A stretch of 64,000 nt of DNA from an uncultured Bacteroidia bacterium (GTDB lineage: Bacteria > Bacteroidota > Bacteroidia > NS11-12g > UBA9320), in the NCBI GenBank assembly GCA_943789165.1, contig CALSTB010000001.1, forward strand, positions 397,113-461,112. Reading direction: 5' to 3'. The position numbers and the translations under genes were made by a program. This document shows positions 60,926 through 64,000 of this stretch, piece by piece. Each line of letters starts with the position of its first letter. Within the stretch, counting starts at the first letter, position 1. The notes beneath the pieces are model-generated. The model saw only the letters and a program-made list of their open reading frames with translations. It had not been told where the DNA came from and searched no databases.

Positions 60926-62048
60926 ACTAGCTACTTCGGTTACCACTCATACAGCAACGCAAAGTGTTGTGGATGGTAATTTTGTATGCTACTGTAACAG
61001 CGACAATGAATTACTCTTGGCTCTTGACACCAATGGAACTGGGGCGGTGATTACACCTAGTCAGGTAAAACTATACATTGGCAATCCATCAACCTTGAGT
61101 TACAACTCTGCTGGCGGTATGATAACCAACACGGCTGGTGGTGTGATACTAGAAAGACGTTGGGATGTGGAACCAACGACTCAACCAACTTCTCCTGTAA
61201 CGGTTCGTTACTTCTACACCAACGACAACTACGACGACATTGTAACGGCTATGGCTGGATTAACATCGCCTACAACCATTACTTCGCCAAGTCAACTACA
61301 GTTTTACAAGGTAACAGGCGGCTCATCGGCAACCTTCCCGAACCCACATGATACGGGTGTAACGGGTATTGTACTGACCAACGGAACAACAGCCAGCACA
61401 ACAGTGTGGGTTAATGGAACACATGGTGTACAAGACCATACAGCAGAATACCTAGTAAGCACGTTCTCCGGTGGTGGAGGCGGAGGCGGGGGTGGATCTA
61501 GCCCACTACCAGTGGAACTGATCCAGTTCGAAGCAAGCCCAGCAGCTAGTCATACAGCAGACCTTACATGGAAGACCGCATCAGAGCTAAACAACTCACA
61601 TTTTGTAGTTGAACGTAGCTATGATGGTAGAGACTTCCAGGCAGCAGCAATTGTTCAAGGAAACGGTACCACACAAAACGTGATTACCTACAACCACAAC
61701 GACAATACGATTGATCTAGCACAAAACACTGTGTTCTATCGATTACGTCAGGTGGACTTTGATGGCACCACGGCTTACTCACCAGTAAGACGAGTAGACT
61801 TTGAAGGCAGCATCATACCAAACAGCGTAACGCTTTATCCAAACCCAACAAAAGGAACGGTTACGGTTAGCTTTACAGACGATGAGGCTGAAAGTCATGC
61901 GATTAAAGTAATTGACAACCTCGGAAGAGAGCTGTACAAGCAAACCTTCGACGGACAAGCCATAGAGCTTGATTTGTCGAGCCAAGCAACGGGTATCTAC
62001 TTTATCATTTTAGATTCTGGTGAATCCTTTAAAGTGATTAAACAGTAG
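60870..62048 (+). CDS. Giant repeat adhesin, C-terminal part with T9SS type A sorting domain
   Basis: In the third frame, from about 60803, the sequence finishes the beta-helix (DILGNQRMGTTDMGAYEYVN). It then has a beta domain (about 40-190), a glycine-rich linker of nine glycines (SGGGGGGGGGSSPLPVELIQ) and the common linker domain VERSYDGRDFQAAAIVQ. A type A sorting domain ends the protein (VTLYPNPTKGTVTV to FIILDSGESFKVIKQ). This is the natural end of the adhesin started at 53851. The ATG used by the track is just an internal methionine. A terminator follows. Confidence 0.8.
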   Translation: MGTTDMGAYEYVNCGLNVKLATSVTTHTATQSVVDGNFVCYCNSDNELLLALDTNGTGAVITPSQVKLYIGNPSTLSYNSAGGMITNTAGGVILERRWDVEPTTQPTSPVTVRYFYTNDNYDDIVTAMAGLTSPTTITSPSQLQFYKVTGGSSATFPNPHDTGVTGIVLTNGTTASTTVWVNGTHGVQDHTAEYLVSTFSGGGGGGGGGSSPLPVELIQFEASPAASHTADLTWKTASELNNSHFVVERSYDGRDFQAAAIVQGNGTTQNVITYNHNDNTIDLAQNTVFYRLRQVDFDGTTAYSPVRRVDFEGSIIPNSVTLYPNPTKGTVTVSFTDDEAESHAIKVIDNLGRELYKQTFDGQAIELDLSSQATGIYFIILDSGESFKVIKQ

Positions 62049-62087
62049 TGAGAAAGTATCGTATTACTACACAAATACAATAAGAGA

Positions 62088-62117
62088 AGGCCATTCGTTT
62101 TACGGATGGCTTTTTTG
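62088..62117 (+). terminator. Rho-independent terminator
   Basis: GGCCATTCG and CGGATGGC form an 8-base-pair stem with one G-T pair and a TTTTA loop, followed by six T residues. Confidence 0.88.
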
Positions 62118-62272
62118 TTGTTCAATTGATTTGAAAATATAAAAAGTGAAGTAAACAAGATATCGGGTTGGTGAAAGTATTTACGGATATAAGTTGGTTT
62201 AAGACCAGTAGCTAGTTACGAATACTAGTTTTATATATTACTAACGCGTAATATTATTTGTATATTCGCTTT

Positions 62273-63229
62273 ATGGAGTTCAAGCCCCTTGAATCATATC
62301 TATCTGATCCTAGTCCTTACACAAGCCGTAGACTCGTGGAACAGTTGGGTGAGGAAAAGTTTACCATTAATGACATAGGCGTTAGTTCACGGGTGTTTAC
62401 CCATTGGCGATCAAATGGGTTAATCCCTGAAATAGAGGATGGCTCATGGGTAAAACTGAACGTGTTTCAATTTATCTGGGTACAGATAATTAAAGACTTG
62501 CGTGCGTTTAACTTTTCTTTAAAGCAGATTGTCAAAGTACGCGCTTCGCTATTTGAGTCCTTCGAAGGGTTTGCTACGGCGGATTTGTTTGATAAAAAAG
62601 GAAAGATAACCAAGGTATTGCGAGCACAGCTTAAAAAGATGTTCGACAATCACCAAGAGATAATTGAAGGCCTAGAAAGTGGTTTCGAGTCGGATTCAAA
62701 TTCAATAAAAGATTTCCTTGAGGCTTTTCAAATCCCATTGCTCCTATCACTTAGCTTGAACGTATTGTTCCGTGCAATGGATCACACGCTACTGATTAGG
62801 CCAGATGGTCGAGTTGATTATACTTCAGAAACGCAAGACGAGACATTGGTCAATTACTTGTCCGAGCACGATGCGGAGTCCATCTTGGTGCTTCCACTCA
62901 AAAAGTACATTCTGGTGCTGGTATCGACAAAAAAACTAGAAGATAAAGTTGGTAATATGGCCCTGGTTACCCAAGTTGAAATGGAAGTTTTACAAGCCAT
63001 GCGGCAGGGAACGCTATCCGAACTTAGAATAATTTTTGACCCCAAAGACCAACACGCAGATTTGGTGTATACCTATAAAGGGGTTGTACCCGAAAATGAA
63101 ATGAGTAAAGTTTTAGATCGTTTTCGGCATAAAAAACACGTTCAATTGTCTATGAAAACCAATGACGGTAAAACGGTATCTTTCGAATACCAAGACCGAA
63201 AACGGGTCCATAAATTAAATGGAAATTAA
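62273..63229 (+). CDS. MerR-like HTH regulator next to a recombinase gene
   Basis: The 318-residue product has an N-terminal HTH domain of MerR type (about 20-110; TINDIGVSSRVFTHWRSNGLIPEIEDGSW) and a helical linker. A C-terminal part without a known sensor family follows (about 150-318; VDYTSETQDETLVNYLSEHDA). I set the start at ATG 62273; the track start TTG at 62258 adds five residues. Its stop lies within the first 21-base iteron. The gene is probably the regulator of the adjacent mobile element, with the iterons as its binding sites (inference). Confidence 0.72.
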   Translation: MEFKPLESYLSDPSPYTSRRLVEQLGEEKFTINDIGVSSRVFTHWRSNGLIPEIEDGSWVKLNVFQFIWVQIIKDLRAFNFSLKQIVKVRASLFESFEGFATADLFDKKGKITKVLRAQLKKMFDNHQEIIEGLESGFESDSNSIKDFLEAFQIPLLLSLSLNVLFRAMDHTLLIRPDGRVDYTSETQDETLVNYLSEHDAESILVLPLKKYILVLVSTKKLEDKVGNMALVTQVEMEVLQAMRQGTLSELRIIFDPKDQHADLVYTYKGVVPENEMSKVLDRFRHKKHVQLSMKTNDGKTVSFEYQDRKRVHKLNGN

Positions 63230-63286
63230 TTGATAATTAATTCAGATTAATTGATAATAAACTCGGATTAATTGATTTTTAAATGG
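63225..63286 (+). repeat. Three 20-21-base direct repeats (iterons)
   Basis: Repeats start at 63225, 63246 and 63267, each with ATTAATTGAT followed by a variable tail (AATTAATTCAG, AATAAACTCGG, TTTTAAATGG); a partial copy, AAATTAATGG, follows at 63287. Period 21 bases. The pattern suits a binding site array for the preceding regulator or the recombinase. Confidence 0.72.
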
Positions 63287-63407
63287 AAATTAATGGACAA
63301 AAAGAGGTGTAGATGCAGTAATGACAAGGCATTGAAGAACTCAAGCCAATTAAATACGGGTTCATTAGAAACGGAAACACCGCTAATGGGCATACTCCAA
63401 TTGAGTT

Positions 63408-63551
63408 ATGTCAGAAAAGTCAAAACAAGGACTTACAATACAAGAATTAAAAACCTATAGCGGATTTGAAAAACTAAGTGAGAAGGAATTAGAACAAGCG
63501 CTTCGATTTATTGAGTTGATGAGTGAGGTGCTTATTGAAACATTTAAGTAA
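63408..63551 (+). CDS. Short ORF between regulator and recombinase
   Basis: ATG 63408 opens a 47-residue frame (MSEKSKQGLTIQELKTYSGF) that is acidic and helical and ends at TAA 63549-63551, 7 bases before the recombinase start. It is shorter than the ORF track's cut-off. It may be a small partner of the recombinase, such as a directionality factor, but no family match can be named. Confidence 0.5.
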   Translation: MSEKSKQGLTIQELKTYSGFEKLSEKELEQALRFIELMSEVLIETFK

Positions 63552-63558
63552 AAGAATA

Positions 63559-64000
63559 ATGCAGCATGTAGATCAACAATTGGCAGTCTTTGCCAAAGGG
63601 CAAAAGAACAACAAAGGGAAGGCCATTACAGCGGTAATGTATACCCGTGTATCGACCAAGGAACAGGCCGATAACAATCAGAGTCTCTTTACGCAAGCAA
63701 AGCACATCAAGCAATTTGCAATGAACAATGATTTGCAGATAATAGGGGAATTTGGTGGGACTTATGAAAGCGCCAAGAGTGATGAACGGGTTCAGTTCAA
63801 ACAAATGATTGCCTTTGTCAAAAGACATAAGGTAGATGCCATTGTGGTATACTCGATGGATCGCTTTTCAAGAAGTGGTCCCAATGCTATTTACATTTCA
63901 GAACAACTCAGAAAGATAGGTACTGAGATTATATCTGTAACCCAACCTGTAGATGCGTCTACAGCTGCTGGGGAATTGCAACAGGGAATTTACTTTATGT
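63559..64000 (+). CDS. Serine recombinase, N-terminal part (runs off the window)
   Basis: The frame from ATG 63559 is open to the window edge (147 codons). It contains the resolvase catalytic region: MYTRVSTKEQADNNQSL with the nucleophile serine, and VVYSMDRFSRSGPNAIYISE with the active-site arginines. Residues 1-22 are a short leader. The C-terminal DNA-binding or large-serine-integrase part lies beyond 64000. It is the recombinase of the mobile element whose regulator is at 62273. Confidence 0.93.
   Translation, partial: MQHVDQQLAVFAKGQKNNKGKAITAVMYTRVSTKEQADNNQSLFTQAKHIKQFAMNNDLQIIGEFGGTYESAKSDERVQFKQMIAFVKRHKVDAIVVYSMDRFSRSGPNAIYISEQLRKIGTEIISVTQPVDASTAAGELQQGIYFM

Noticed and set aside
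63272-63460. 62-residue ORF overlapping the iterons
   Set aside because: It overlaps the better-placed 47-residue ORF and begins inside an iteron; its sequence lacks recognisable features.

Overview
The window comes from a Bacteroidota genome, most likely a free-living Flavobacteriales-type bacterium. The main evidence is type IX secretion (T9SS) C-terminal sorting domains on about nine secreted proteins, TAnnTTTG promoter -7 boxes, few Shine-Dalgarno sites, an OprP-like porin, a TonB receptor behind a TPP riboswitch, and the Bacteroidota gene order pdxA-DUF177-rpmF-plsX-fabH-accB-accC. The exact genus cannot be read from the sequence.

Region 1 (1-8.4 kb): a UPF0104 membrane protein, then a tightly overlapping minus-strand operon. 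It encodes an Rv1355c-like E1/ThiF-nitroreductase fusion (broken by one in-frame TAA), a GNAT/autoinducer-synthase-like acyltransferase, a 7TM-DISM sensor kinase, a receiver fused to a degenerate kinase, and a lone receiver. A sixth, divergent gene is another receiver protein. I infer a small-molecule synthesis and sensing module; it is my leading candidate for an undescribed system.

Region 2 (8.5-27.7 kb): housekeeping genes. These are pdxA, the rpmF/fatty-acid cluster through accC, a large SNF2-family helicase, a T9SS protein, an acyl-CoA carboxylase beta subunit, UDP-galactopyranose mutase and a GT2 glycosyltransferase. They are followed by a T9SS protein with a second in-frame TAA, a divergent phosphate-uptake pair (porin and Na/Pi symporter) with a repeat-rich control region, a tail-less SSB and an N-acetylglucosamine kinase-like gene.

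Region 3 (27.8-48 kb): a TPP-riboswitch-controlled TonB receptor; two giant PKD/LamG surface proteins; lipoprotein and outer-membrane barrel genes; a protein with an extreme poly-aspartate tail next to a RimK-type ATP-grasp ligase; and an AraC regulator upstream of a secreted redox group (cytochrome c lipoprotein, intradiol dioxygenase with both Tat-like and T9SS signals, a ZU5-like secreted protein, and a cytochrome c/copper-monooxygenase fusion).

Region 4 (48-53.8 kb): accessory DNA. It holds an IS6-family element without target duplication, then a small array in which 3' ends of a tyrosine-recombinase gene are repeated between single small exported-protein genes (endonuclease I, lipoprotein, secreted protein). 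Several families of dispersed short repeats surround a flavin-reductase/DUF2452 fusion gene.

Region 5 (53.8-64 kb): a roughly 2,730-residue repeat adhesin (beta-helix, six NHL repeats, twelve 50-residue repeats, beta-helix, T9SS tail), split by two +1 frameshifts. After it comes a second mobile-element edge: a MerR-like regulator, 21-bp iterons, a 47-residue ORF and the start of a serine recombinase running off the window. Four gene-breaking lesions (two TAA, two +1) occur in the window and need read-level confirmation.
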